Of a stretch of 55,621 bases of DNA, positions 19,036 to 26,560 are shown piece by piece. Both the position numbers and the translations under genes were made by a program. The stretch spans positions 1 to 55,621 of IMG/VR virus record IMGVR_UViG_3300028897_000188; one strand, 5' to 3'. The notes beneath the pieces are model-generated. The model was not told the origin of the DNA, ran no database searches, and saw nothing but the letters and a program-made list of their open reading frames with translations. The DNA comes from a virus. Each line of letters opens with the position of its first letter. Within the stretch, counting starts at the first letter, position 1.

Positions 19036-20465
19036 GTTGCAATTCTCCTGATATAATCATCTATTTCTTTTGGATCTGAAACATCATTGTCCATGATCCA
19101 TTCTGTAGTCTGACGAATCACATCTCCTAATTTCTTTCCAGACTTCATTCCAGTAATAGCCATTACATGGTTTCCGTCCACAAGCTTAATACGTTTGCCT
19201 ACTTCTTTAGTTCCATACTTCTCTTTGATCTTAATAGCCTTATCAATTATCTTTTCAAATTCTCCAGCATGTTTGAAAACTTCTCCTCTGGAAAACTCAT
19301 CTGCTTTACCTACAGCCACAAGCACATCCCAGTTTTCATCATTGACTAGTTTTGCAACTTTAGCTGGACGCATATCAAGGATCTTGTGAAACTTCATATG
19401 ATTGCCTACCGCAAAGACAATGGCATCTCTTTCCTTATTACTCATCCTTAACCTGTCTGCGATTGCATTGACTAGTTGGATGCTTTTTTCTGCGTGACTG
19501 TAGTATGTAGGTGTTCCTCCTGATTTGTGTGGGGCAAAGGTGACTCCTTTTCCGATATCATGTAAAAGTATAGCCAGATTTTTAAGCGGATTTTTAGTAT
19601 CGCTCTTTTTAAGTGCTGACATAACATGACTGTAAACCGTTCCTCCCTCCCCTCTTGTTTCAGGATGGTGTTGTAAATTTTCTCTAAACCATTTCAGATT
19701 CATTACTTCTGGTAAAACATATTTCAATATTTTTAACTCATCCAAAATCTTAATGTAGTTAGCAAATTTCTCTCCGCTCTGAGCCGCTGATTTTAGTAGC
19801 TCTTCCTTGACCCTTTCTGGAGCAAGGCTTAAAATATTCGGAGAAAGTTTCTGAGCCGCTTTTTTAGTTTTCGGATCTATATCAAAATCCAACTTGGAAG
19901 AAAATCTTGCGAGTCTCATCATTCGCAAATAGTCTTCTCCAAATCTCTTAAAAGGATCTCCTACCGTTTTCAAAACCTTGTTCTTGATATCTCTTCTACC
20001 GTCAAAGTAGTCTATGATCTCACCCTTTGCATTTAAGCCCATTGCATTTATAGTAAAATCTCTTCTTCCTACATCGTCTTCAAAGCTTCCTGTAATCTGT
20101 ACGGTGTCTGGTCTTCTACCGTCAAAGTATTTTCCGTCTGTTCTAAACTGAGCTATCTCAAAATCAAAACCACCTTCTTTAGCTACAACTATTCCAAAGT
20201 CTTTAGACTTTCCAATGTCATAAGTCCTAAAGAGTCTGGAAATCTCCTCTATTGGCATGTTTGTAGCAATGTCTACATCATGTGGTTTCAGGTTCCCTAA
20301 GATGATATCTCTTACAGAACCTCCGACTATGTAAGCTTTGTACTTGGCTCTGTTTATCTTATTTAAGATAGAAACTGCCGCTTGCAGTTCCTTATTTCTC
20401 CGTATGTAGTCCTGCCAATCTTTCAATTGCTGTCTAGCTTCTATAAGATATTTTAAAAATTTCAT
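19032..20465 (-). CDS. CCA tRNA nucleotidyltransferase / poly(A) polymerase family with HD domain
   Basis: 477 residues. The class II nucleotidyltransferase head begins near residue 40 with YIVGGSVRD, then the metal-binding DVDIA, the RRDFTINAM loop and FKRFGEDYLRMMRLARF. An HD domain follows (LLHDIGKG near 301, then GNHMKFHK), as in bacterial CCA enzymes. The expected activity is adding or repairing tRNA 3' CCA. Unusually it has a 35-residue N-terminal extension starting MKFLKYLIEARQ, which fits the capsid-targeting-like motif with an L-I-E/A junction. Start and stop overlap the neighbours (ATGA). The enzyme assignment is strong; virion packaging is inferred. Confidence 0.88.
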   Translation of the reverse strand: MKFLKYLIEARQQLKDWQDYIRRNKELQAAVSILNKINRAKYKAYIVGGSVRDIILGNLKPHDVDIATNMPIEEISRLFRTYDIGKSKDFGIVVAKEGGFDFEIAQFRTDGKYFDGRRPDTVQITGSFEDDVGRRDFTINAMGLNAKGEIIDYFDGRRDIKNKVLKTVGDPFKRFGEDYLRMMRLARFSSKLDFDIDPKTKKAAQKLSPNILSLAPERVKEELLKSAAQSGEKFANYIKILDELKILKYVLPEVMNLKWFRENLQHHPETRGEGGTVYSHVMSALKKSDTKNPLKNLAILLHDIGKGVTFAPHKSGGTPTYYSHAEKSIQLVNAIADRLRMSNKERDAIVFAVGNHMKFHKILDMRPAKVAKLVNDENWDVLVAVGKADEFSRGEVFKHAGEFEKIIDKAIKIKEKYGTKEVGKRIKLVDGNHVMAITGMKSGKKLGDVIRQTTEWIMDNDVSDPKEIDDYIRRIAT

Positions 20466-20857
20466 AAATTATTAGCAAACTGTATCCATTTATTTTTTAT
20501 ATAATTAAAAGGTAAATCTTCACTATATGGATCAGATGTTTTTTTAGCCCATAGTCTCACCACAATCATGTTTGGTGGATATGTTTCTACTTTATCCATT
20601 AGTTTTTTACCTACAACTTTTATTTTGTCTATTTGGTCTTGTGTTAAGTCGGCTTTCAAAAAGGATATATACCCACTAGGACTTGTTTCTATTTTATGGT
20701 CTGATTGAAGCCCTGAATGACTAGCATATGTTTTGTATCCCTTTTTGTTCAATATCACAAGAGCCTTGGCTATTGATTTATCATACCCTGCCTTTGCTCC
20801 TTTTATATGGGTTTCTGGATTAAAAGCAAACTCCTGTATATATCTCTTAAATCTCAT
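20462..20857 (-). CDS. Hypothetical protein with capsid-targeting-like N-terminus
   Basis: 131 residues beginning MRFKRYIQEFAFNPE, matching M-[KR]-[FL]-x-x-[YF]-[LIV]-x-E with an I-Q-E junction. The core has the stretch LNKKGYKTYASHSGL, similar to small phage and bacterial proteins with an LN-x-K-G-Y-x-T-x-x-S motif, then alternating alpha/beta segments. Catalytic role unknown. Stop and start overlap the neighbouring genes, so it is co-translated with the CCA-adding enzyme. Confidence 0.6.
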   Translation of the reverse strand: MRFKRYIQEFAFNPETHIKGAKAGYDKSIAKALVILNKKGYKTYASHSGLQSDHKIETSPSGYISFLKADLTQDQIDKIKVVGKKLMDKVETYPPNMIVVRLWAKKTSDPYSEDLPFNYIKNKWIQFANNL

Positions 20858-21201
20858 TAGTTATATACTTCTCCAGACCCTCCGCATGTAGGACATGGAC
20901 GGACACGTTTCGGAACCTCATCTATAAATCTGAAATTCCTGTATTCAAATGTCTTAGTAATTTCTTCTCCAAAAAGGGTTTCAAATTGTCTAGCAACCGT
21001 TTCGTTCTCTCTATGAAAATTCTCATTCTCTAAAACAAGATACCAAGCAATCAGCTTAATGCGCTCCTTCATGGTTTTTGAACGTCTGTTTATTTTTCCA
21101 GAATTACCTTTGAATTGCTCAAATCTGGAATAAGCTTTTCTAACTTCTTGTCTCAAATCCATTTGCCTTTCGTTTATTAAATACTTGTCTACTAAGCTCA
21201 T
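20857..21201 (-). CDS. Hypothetical protein with DnaJ-type CxxCxGxG ending
   Basis: 114 residues. The N-terminus MSLVDKYLINERQ resembles, with one residue shift, the targeting-like motif of its neighbours. The middle is a basic helical segment and the end is CPTCGGSGEVYN, half of a DnaJ-type zinc motif, which may complete a site through dimerisation. It overlaps the downstream gene by one base (TAATG). No function is recognised. Confidence 0.55.
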   Translation of the reverse strand: MSLVDKYLINERQMDLRQEVRKAYSRFEQFKGNSGKINRRSKTMKERIKLIAWYLVLENENFHRENETVARQFETLFGEEITKTFEYRNFRFIDEVPKRVRPCPTCGGSGEVYN

Positions 21202-21210
21202 ATCTTCTCC

Positions 21211-21786
21211 TTATGTGAATTTGCTGTATACTTCTAATACGTCCTCAATCTTTGCTTTGTTTATCTCTACAATACTCTTGCCAGTATTGACGTTATCTCT
21301 GGTAGCTTTAATGCCGTATGTTCCAGTCTCATCTAATGACTTCCATATATGATCCCATGCTGTATAGTAATCTTGCTGTCTTTGATACTGCTCTCCTTCC
21401 GTTAAAGCCGCTCCAGCGGATACGGTAACTTGAGTAGTAGAAGGAATTGTAGCTGGAGGAGGAGTTGGATTAGGTATGGTTGTGGCTACTTCTTTTGTTA
21501 TTTCCCAATCGCTTAAATTCCCATCTACTCCGTAGTTTGCTCCCTTTGTTAATGTACATCCAGAAAGCGTTCCACATTTCCCTTCATTTTCTAAGTCAAT
21601 TAATAGTTGATCCAAGTAGTCATCTGAATCACTCTCAAGCCCTGCCAATACTACGTTTTCAATTGCTTCTCTTTGCTCCTGTAAGTCATCAGCAATAGCG
21701 GTAAGCTCCGTTATAGAGTCTCCCATTTGAGAAATTTGGTCTGGATACCCATCCACCATTTCTTGTAATTTTGTTACGTCACTCAT
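21211..21786 (-). CDS. Helical virion-associated hypothetical protein
   Basis: 191 residues, acidic and mostly helical at both ends (about 1-65 and 125-191), with a Pro/Thr-rich linker (IPNPTPPPATIPSTT) at about 103-120. Lying just after PAAR, it is probably a tail-tip or baseplate accessory protein. No domain recognised. A good GGAG-type site is not obvious, but the start lies 2 nt after the upstream stop. Confidence 0.6.
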   Translation of the reverse strand: MSDVTKLQEMVDGYPDQISQMGDSITELTAIADDLQEQREAIENVVLAGLESDSDDYLDQLLIDLENEGKCGTLSGCTLTKGANYGVDGNLSDWEITKEVATTIPNPTPPPATIPSTTQVTVSAGAALTEGEQYQRQQDYYTAWDHIWKSLDETGTYGIKATRDNVNTGKSIVEINKAKIEDVLEVYSKFT

Positions 21787-21787
21787 T

Positions 21788-22096
21788 TTACCCTCCTGTA
21801 AACACGTTAGGGGAACCAGTTACTATGATCCCGAAAAAACATCCTGTGAAGTAATCAGTCAATCTTACTTCTGGTAAACCATTGGTAAACACGCTTCCAG
21901 AGCCAGTCACCATTATCCCTGTATGTCCACACCCACCTAATACCACATCCGTTAGTCTTGCAGATGGTAGTGAATTTGCAAACACATTAGGTGAACCAGT
22001 TACTATGATTCCAGACATCCCTATGCAAGTAGGTGAGCTATGACAGCAACAAGTTCCTACTCCCACATCCGTTAATCTACCATGAGGTAATCCCAT
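21788..22096 (-). CDS. PAAR-motif tail-spike tip protein
   Basis: About 102 residues from the chosen start MGLPHGRLTD. It contains three PAAR-type repeats (P-x-x-R-L-T-D, each followed by G-x-I-x-V-T-G-S-x-x-V-F) and several Cys/His residues that could hold the metal ion at the cone tip. PAAR proteins sharpen the spike of contractile tails and type VI systems. An ATG 12 codons upstream (22132) is also possible, but it adds a hydrophobic stretch that does not fit the family and overlaps the previous gene. The gene follows the spike genes as expected. Confidence 0.88.
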   Translation of the reverse strand: MGLPHGRLTDVGVGTCCCHSSPTCIGMSGIIVTGSPNVFANSLPSARLTDVVLGGCGHTGIMVTGSGSVFTNGLPEVRLTDYFTGCFFGIIVTGSPNVFTGG

Positions 22097-22097
22097 A

Positions 22098-22811
22098 TTA
22101 AAACCTATTCTGAGGAAGAAAATCAGTAACATTAGATGCTAGTGATTTCTCCATGTTCTCTTTAGCCGCATTAACTGTACTATCTGTTTGTGTTTTGTAA
22201 ATATCCAAGTTCTGTTTCAATCCTGAATCAAGACCTTCCGTTAATTTGTCAAAATCGAAATTTCCGCTGGCATCAATTGGTAGATCATCTATGACTTGAT
22301 CTATTCTATCATTCATATCATCCATTTGATCAGCCCATGTTGCGGCATCTTTTGAGCTAAGAATACAGGTTTGATTTCTTTCTATTGCATCTAGTAATCT
22401 GTTCAAGCTATATCTTTCAAACTGAGATATTAAATCTGATAAACTACTACATAAAAATCTTTCTGCTACTGAAAGAGCGGCTAAAGCCACACCAGCCGTG
22501 TCTCTTTCTATGTTTTTTATTTTTCTATTTAATTCTCCTCTAATCTTATTGAGACAATCTTGAATGAAATCTGGTAACTGTGGAATTTGACTATCATCAC
22601 ATCCAAAAGTAGTAGTAGTCATATTATTTACTACATCTTGAGCCATATCAAATGGATCTGTAAGAAGACCTGTATCAAAATCAAAAGCGTCATTTATCCA
22701 ATCTTGAACTTGAGTTTCTAAAGTATCCCTATATGACTCCAATGCGGCTACATCTGATTCTAAAGATCTTATAGCCGAATCTGTACATCTTCTGGTCGAT
22801 GGTGTTGCCAT
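22098..22811 (-). CDS. Helical tail/baseplate hypothetical protein between spike and PAAR
   Basis: 237 residues, predicted mostly helical with coiled-coil-like stretches (for example LESDVAALESYRDTLETQV near the start and an Asn/Lys-rich helix near the end) and scattered cysteines. It lies between the spike helix gene and the PAAR tip gene. It might be a chaperone, adaptor or tip-associated virion protein; no family is recognised. Confidence 0.65.
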   Translation of the reverse strand: MATPSTRRCTDSAIRSLESDVAALESYRDTLETQVQDWINDAFDFDTGLLTDPFDMAQDVVNNMTTTTFGCDDSQIPQLPDFIQDCLNKIRGELNRKIKNIERDTAGVALAALSVAERFLCSSLSDLISQFERYSLNRLLDAIERNQTCILSSKDAATWADQMDDMNDRIDQVIDDLPIDASGNFDFDKLTEGLDSGLKQNLDIYKTQTDSTVNAAKENMEKSLASNVTDFLPQNRF

Positions 22812-22822
22812 ATACTTCTCCT

Positions 22823-23146
22823 TTAATTCAAATTAATCCTTGGTGCTGTTACGTTTACTTCTGTGGATGAAGTAATATTAGCCTTTCCTGTTACTATTAT
22901 ATTAAGCTCTCCAGATACGGTATCTGACTCATCCCCACCTATTTGAGTTGTCCTGTCTCCGTCAACCTTTCTTTCTTCGTTTTCATTAATTTCTGTTTGT
23001 TTATTTCCCTTGACTTTATACCTTTCATCTGCTTCTACGGTTACGTAATTGTCTTGATTAATATGGACATATTTATTCTCTATGACTATCTCATATTTGT
23101 CTGACTGGTTACGGATTACCATTACTCCGTTATTATCAATTTCCAT
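22823..23146 (-). CDS. Spike beta-helix protein (gp5 C-terminal-like), split from the OB domain
   Basis: 107 residues made of short repeats (VEADERYKVKG, TEINENEERKVDG, TTQIGGDESDTVSG) typical of the triple-stranded beta-helix in T4 gp5 and VgrG. In homologues this helix is fused to the OB-fold domain. Here it starts with its own ATG 25 nt inside the end of the OB gene, in another frame. The first residues MEIDNNGVMV match the point where a fused protein would continue. It should trimerise into the needle under the PAAR tip. Confidence 0.85.
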   Translation of the reverse strand: MEIDNNGVMVIRNQSDKYEIVIENKYVHINQDNYVTVEADERYKVKGNKQTEINENEERKVDGDRTTQIGGDESDTVSGELNIIVTGKANITSSTEVNVTAPRINLN

Positions 23147-23796
23147 GTAGGTATTGAGTCAATCTCTACTGCCAGTCCACCATGAGTTACCAATACAAAA
23201 TTATGAGGATACTTAGCGGCATAAGCTGGACTAGGCTCATCCCAACTTCCTCCGTAAGCTACCTGTATTGCTTGATCAAGATTTTCCTCTTTAGAAGTAA
23301 CTAGTGTTTGATCTTTTACTCCTCTAGCTAATCTATGTACATCTGGTTCTCCTAGCCTGTTATCAGTAGGATATCTTCCGTCTGGATCTCTAAACCCTTC
23401 TTTTTTTGAAGAAGCTTCTGGTTTAGTAACCATTGTCTTCTTCAAGGAATTTTTGCTCTCTGGAATCCCAGGCATGGAAGCAAAATATCTAGGTTGTGAT
23501 GGATTTCCATTTTCAAAAAATAACATAACATGAGAACCTTGTAGTGGAATTCCCCAAACTCCGAAACCGCTTATAGATCCTTCTGTTATAGGTAAACAAG
23601 GCTCGGCCCAAGGAAGCTCTTCTGTGGGTATTCCGTCTGTCTCTGTTTTGAATTTTTTTTCTGTATGAAGACCGAATACTCTAACCCTTACACGTCCTGC
23701 TTTTTTAGGATCTTTATTATCCTCTACAACTCCTCTAAAAAACCCTATTAGCCTATCAGTTTCAGCTTGTAAATCACTAGGAGCATTTTTTAACAT
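23122..23796 (-). CDS. Baseplate spike OB-fold protein (gpV / gp5 N-terminal-like)
   Basis: 224 residues. RLIGFFRGVVEDNKDPKKAGRVRVRVFG and then PWAEPCLPI ... GFGVWGIPLQGSHVMLFFENG are classic gp5/gpV OB-fold strands that connect the hub to the spike. No lysozyme domain is present, unlike T4 gp5. The end reads HGGLAVEIDSIPTWK and stops, while the beta-helix restarts in the overlapping gene, so the spike is made as two polypeptides. It follows the hub gene by 2 nt. Confidence 0.88.
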   Translation of the reverse strand: MLKNAPSDLQAETDRLIGFFRGVVEDNKDPKKAGRVRVRVFGLHTEKKFKTETDGIPTEELPWAEPCLPITEGSISGFGVWGIPLQGSHVMLFFENGNPSQPRYFASMPGIPESKNSLKKTMVTKPEASSKKEGFRDPDGRYPTDNRLGEPDVHRLARGVKDQTLVTSKEENLDQAIQVAYGGSWDEPSPAYAAKYPHNFVLVTHGGLAVEIDSIPTWKLIITE

Positions 23797-23798
23797 GA

Positions 23799-25154
23799 TT
23801 AATTCCTTCTAATTATATTTGGTTGAGTTTTTTGACTATATAAATTTGTAACTTCCGCATCATACAACATTTTTGTTTTGCTATTATGATAAGCGTTTTT
23901 TATACAAACAAGTCTTTGTTTATATGGATATGTTTGTCCAGCCTTAAAACTATGAGTGACGGATTTTATCATATACTTTCCCATCAAAGCATCATTCATT
24001 TTTTCGGCTCCTTGAATTCCAGGCCACTCAAGCTCTATATGTTGTCCAGCATGTCTTTTCTCATCTCCCTCTACTACAAGATTCATAATGAACTGCATGT
24101 TGTAGCGTTTAGACCAATCATTAAAAGCAATATCAGAAAGCGTTTCGGTATTATTATCACCAACTATTAAACTGGATGAGCTAACATCATTCATTTTAGT
24201 ATATAATGTTTTTCTACCTAACATTACATTTTTACTCACTCCATCAGAATATCTATATCCTGTTTGAAGAAGGGATTTTGTATTGAAGTCATATCCTCTC
24301 CATTTCCCTCCCCTCAATACTGGATTAGATGTTCTGTCTAATCCACTAATCCACCACTCCAGAATTTTATTTGATTCTGATATATTAGAACCTTGAAACC
24401 TATATGGTTTTTTATCTAGTGTCTTATCCACATCCAATAACAAGTAATTCAATGATACAGCATTAGTGGTTAAGCCGTTTACTGTATTATTAAAAACAAG
24501 ATATCCACTTGTGCCACTACGTCTTCCCTTTGCTCTTCTACATAAATAATTTAAAGCTGTTTTTGGTATCCAATAAGGAATTATAAAATCCGTCTTGTTA
24601 CTTGATTCTTCTACTTTCAAAGGAAACCCACCATCTTGTACAAACACCATGTAGTTAAGTATATCAGAAATTATTTTTGAATATCTCTCATTCTGCCAAC
24701 TTCTACTGTATCTTCTCAAAGATAGAGCGGCATAAAATGGATCTACAAATTGTATCTCCATAATCTGTTCATTGCTTTCCCGAATACCAGAACCAGCTTG
24801 TGAAATTCTGTTTATCTTCCAAATATCAAAGACCATATTTTTATCAGACTCCCCTCTACCATAAATCAAAGCTATTTTTTCTTGTCCAGTAAAGGGGCCA
24901 TTTTCAAAAAAATTATATCTATCATTGAAGATTATTTTACCAACCATACAAAAGCTATAGATATCTTCTACAAAATATAATTCGTAAATATCTTCATTCT
25001 GCATAACAACATTTCCAATTTCGGTAAGTAATACTACCGCATAAACACCTTTAGTAAGAGCCACTTGTCCTTTACTTCCAACATCTCTTACTACTTTTTT
25101 TCTTCCTTCATTGTCGGTTACTGGGCCGAGATTTGTTTTTATTTGATCTGCCAT
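23799..25154 (-). CDS. Baseplate hub protein (gp27/gpD-like)
   Basis: 451 residues. Segments such as YELYFVEDIYSFCMVGKIIFNDRY, the EIQFVDPFYAAL block and the late GQHIELEWPG ... MIKSVTHSF match hub proteins of T4-like phages. The gene order hub, OB spike, beta-helix, PAAR supports this. The hub forms the trimeric ring that holds the spike at the centre of the baseplate. Its stop is followed by 2 nt before the spike gene, and its start overlaps the gp53-like stop by one base. Confidence 0.82.
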   Translation of the reverse strand: MADQIKTNLGPVTDNEGRKKVVRDVGSKGQVALTKGVYAVVLLTEIGNVVMQNEDIYELYFVEDIYSFCMVGKIIFNDRYNFFENGPFTGQEKIALIYGRGESDKNMVFDIWKINRISQAGSGIRESNEQIMEIQFVDPFYAALSLRRYSRSWQNERYSKIISDILNYMVFVQDGGFPLKVEESSNKTDFIIPYWIPKTALNYLCRRAKGRRSGTSGYLVFNNTVNGLTTNAVSLNYLLLDVDKTLDKKPYRFQGSNISESNKILEWWISGLDRTSNPVLRGGKWRGYDFNTKSLLQTGYRYSDGVSKNVMLGRKTLYTKMNDVSSSSLIVGDNNTETLSDIAFNDWSKRYNMQFIMNLVVEGDEKRHAGQHIELEWPGIQGAEKMNDALMGKYMIKSVTHSFKAGQTYPYKQRLVCIKNAYHNSKTKMLYDAEVTNLYSQKTQPNIIRRN

Positions 25155-25546
25155 TATGCTTTTTGCTCTGCTATTCTTTCAAGATCTTTAACTAGTGTAT
25201 AAACGTAATCTTGTCTTAAAACCTTCAAAATTTGACCATCCTCTAATTCCTCAAATGGATTTACTATATTATTTAATATTGCCAATATCCACCAAATGTA
25301 TTGATTTTCATAAAGGTTCCAAGAAATGTTATCCCAAAATTCTCCATTAGCTACTTCATAAGTATTGTAGAAAGCTGTCTCTGTAAATACCTCATCATTT
25401 AAGATATAGCTTCTAAAGATATTCATAAACTTTGTTTCTCTATCTTCGTCCAGCAAGATATTGAACAATCTCATAAAGCTAAAATTGTTTATCTGTTTGC
25501 CTGTTAATTCAGCAAAGTTCTCTTCTGTATATTCTGTTACAGCCAT
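25154..25546 (-). CDS. T4 gp53-like baseplate wedge protein
   Basis: 130 residues. The C-terminal half has the LysM-like pattern seen in gp53: ANGEFWDNISWNLYENQYIWWILAILNNIVNP, then the glycine-leucine strand DGQILKVLRQD. In T4 gp53 helps join wedges. Position between a small unknown protein and the hub is consistent. Family assignment by pattern and context. Confidence 0.75.
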   Translation of the reverse strand: MAVTEYTEENFAELTGKQINNFSFMRLFNILLDEDRETKFMNIFRSYILNDEVFTETAFYNTYEVANGEFWDNISWNLYENQYIWWILAILNNIVNPFEELEDGQILKVLRQDYVYTLVKDLERIAEQKA

Positions 25547-25923
25547 TAGATATTCTCCATGCCTTTCTTAATCCCTTCGTCAATATCTGGAGTCAATACT
25601 CCTTCTGCCGCCAGCACTTCTCTGGCAAACTGTAGATTATGAATTCTGGATCTCCTTGATAGCTCTGGTTTACTTCCGTAACGAATAGCTTGGTGGTAGT
25701 TAGCTTGACCAGTAAAATAAGTCATTACACCGTCCTCTGATTCTGTCATTTGAATACCAGTATCTTCCTCATCCCTGATTAACATCTTCTCCATTTTCTT
25801 CTTATTTTTGCCTTGCTCTGTATCGGATTTATCAAGAGCCTTTTTAAAGACGTTATCAATTGTCTCTACTTCTTTGTATTTTGCTTTTTTTTGCAAATAC
25901 TTATCCATTTTATCACTTGCCAT
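25546..25923 (-). CDS. First gene of the late tail operon, hypothetical
   Basis: 125 residues, charged N-terminal half (Lys/Glu-rich helix) and a C-terminal part with NYHQAIRYGSKPELSRRSRIHNLQ. No family recognised. It is the first gene after the T4-like late promoter, and its stop/start overlap the gp53-like gene (TAATG), so it is most likely a virion or assembly protein. Confidence 0.6.
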   Translation of the reverse strand: MASDKMDKYLQKKAKYKEVETIDNVFKKALDKSDTEQGKNKKKMEKMLIRDEEDTGIQMTESEDGVMTYFTGQANYHQAIRYGSKPELSRRSRIHNLQFAREVLAAEGVLTPDIDEGIKKGMENI

Positions 25924-26057
25924 TTGACTTACCCTCCTTCAAGATTTGTTTACTCTTTTTGCGCTTGCAGTTCTTTGGTTTTATTTGACTCTTCCGCTTG
26001 AGTCTCCAGTTAGGTTTCAAATAAACACTCCTCCAAGAGTACAATCCTACTAATTAT

Positions 26058-26065
26058 TATTTATA
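26058..26065 (-). promoter_or_regulatory. T4-type late promoter -10 element (TATAAATA)
   Basis: The minus strand reads AAAAAATATATAAATAATAA, a perfect match to the T4 late promoter -10 octamer TATAAATA, about 135 nt upstream of the first tail-operon start and downstream of a terminator that closes the previous transcript. It can account for transcription of the whole baseplate and tail block to the left edge. T4 uses gp55, gp33 and the clamp for such promoters. Confidence 0.8.
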
Positions 26066-26103
26066 TATTTTTTGATCGGAATTTCTAAAAAAGGTAGGTA
26101 GAT

Positions 26104-26142
26104 ATAAAAAAAAGTGGCAGAGGATCTCTCCCCTGCCACTTG
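26104..26142 (-). terminator. Rho-independent terminator
   Basis: On the minus strand an 8-bp stem AGTGGCAG/CTGCCACT with a 12-nt loop is followed by eight T residues. It closes the transcript carrying the 50-residue acidic gene and structured RNA, and separates it from the late promoter 40 nt further on. Confidence 0.88.
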
Positions 26143-26146
26143 CAAC

Positions 26147-26159
26147 GAAAGGAGGTGAT
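26147..26159 (-). other. 16S rRNA 3'-end (anti-Shine-Dalgarno) mimic
   Basis: Minus-strand sequence ATCACCTCCTTTC matches the conserved 16S 3' tail over 13 nt. It lies in a single-stranded gap between two hairpins. Read on the plus strand it is a perfect Shine-Dalgarno site 7 nt before a TTG that opens only a 21-codon frame, so a tiny plus-strand peptide is the alternative reading. Confidence 0.5.
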
Positions 26160-26340
26160 ACTTTGAGGTGTCCAATCTCAAAGCAACACATGAAAACAAC
26201 AACCTTGCCCCAAAAACAAGGTTATTGAAGAACTAGTCATTTTTTCTTCCGAAAAACTGGACTGGCATCCAGAAATGACTAGGGTTGACCTAGCGGCTCA
26301 AACTAGGTCGGGTCGGGCATCTCACAACAACAACGGAGGA

Positions 26341-26493
26341 TTATTCTTTAGTAGAAAAAAGATCAGATGGTTGACCGCTTGAAAACAGATCTTGCGGATT
26401 CCCAGTATCAAACAACTCTCCTTCTTCTACAGGAGCTTGAACTTCGTCTGGATCAATAACGAATTCATCTATGTCAAAAAAATCTCCATCCAT
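26341..26493 (-). CDS. Small acidic protein with two DLF motifs
   Basis: 50 residues, very acidic (starts MDGDFFDIDEF). The ATG has an ideal AAAGGAG site 7 nt upstream. The C-terminus carries two short motifs, NPQDLFS and QPSDLFS, which resemble the Q-x-x-D/S-L-F peptides that bind bacterial sliding clamps; T4 gp33 and gp55 also end in clamp-binding peptides. It has its own promoter and a long structured 3' UTR, and lies beside the late promoter. A regulatory or clamp-binding role is a guess from these motifs. Confidence 0.65.
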   Translation of the reverse strand: MDGDFFDIDEFVIDPDEVQAPVEEGELFDTGNPQDLFSSGQPSDLFSTKE

Positions 26494-26531
26494 GATTTAA
26501 CTCCTTTGGTTAAAATTGTGATTATATATAA

Positions 26532-26560
26532 TACTTATCACAAGTTAATACAAATGTCAA
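26532..26560 (-). promoter_or_regulatory. Sigma70-type promoter for the 50-residue acidic gene
   Basis: TTGACA (26555-26560), 17-nt spacer, then TAAGTA in the context TGATAAGTAT. The same combination recurs at 42829-42857. It overlaps the 3' end of the upstream basic-protein gene and lies about 40 nt before the acidic gene. Confidence 0.65.

Larger units (their letters stand above)
26104..26340 (-). ncRNA. Candidate structured RNA / 3' UTR with five hairpins
   Basis: After the stop of the 50-residue gene there is no further gene for about 420 nt. The minus-strand RNA can fold into five successive stem-loops: CCTAG/CTAGG (26289-26307); CTAGTCATTT/AAATGACTAG (26233-26282) with a nested CTGGA/TCCAG; AACCTTG/CAAGGTT (26201-26223); CTTTGAG/CTCAAAG (26161-26183); and the terminator. 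Between the last two lies ATCACCTCCTTTC, identical to the 3' end of many bacterial 16S rRNAs. It is probably a processed 3' UTR or small RNA. Structure is seen by eye, not calculated. Confidence 0.6.

Noticed and set aside
23122-23146. Programmed -1 frameshift joining the spike halves
   Set aside because: No slippery heptamer precedes the stop; a separate ATG explains the second protein.
8528-25154. Diversity-generating retroelement acting on adhesins
   Set aside because: No reverse transcriptase, template repeat or variable repeat was seen in the window.
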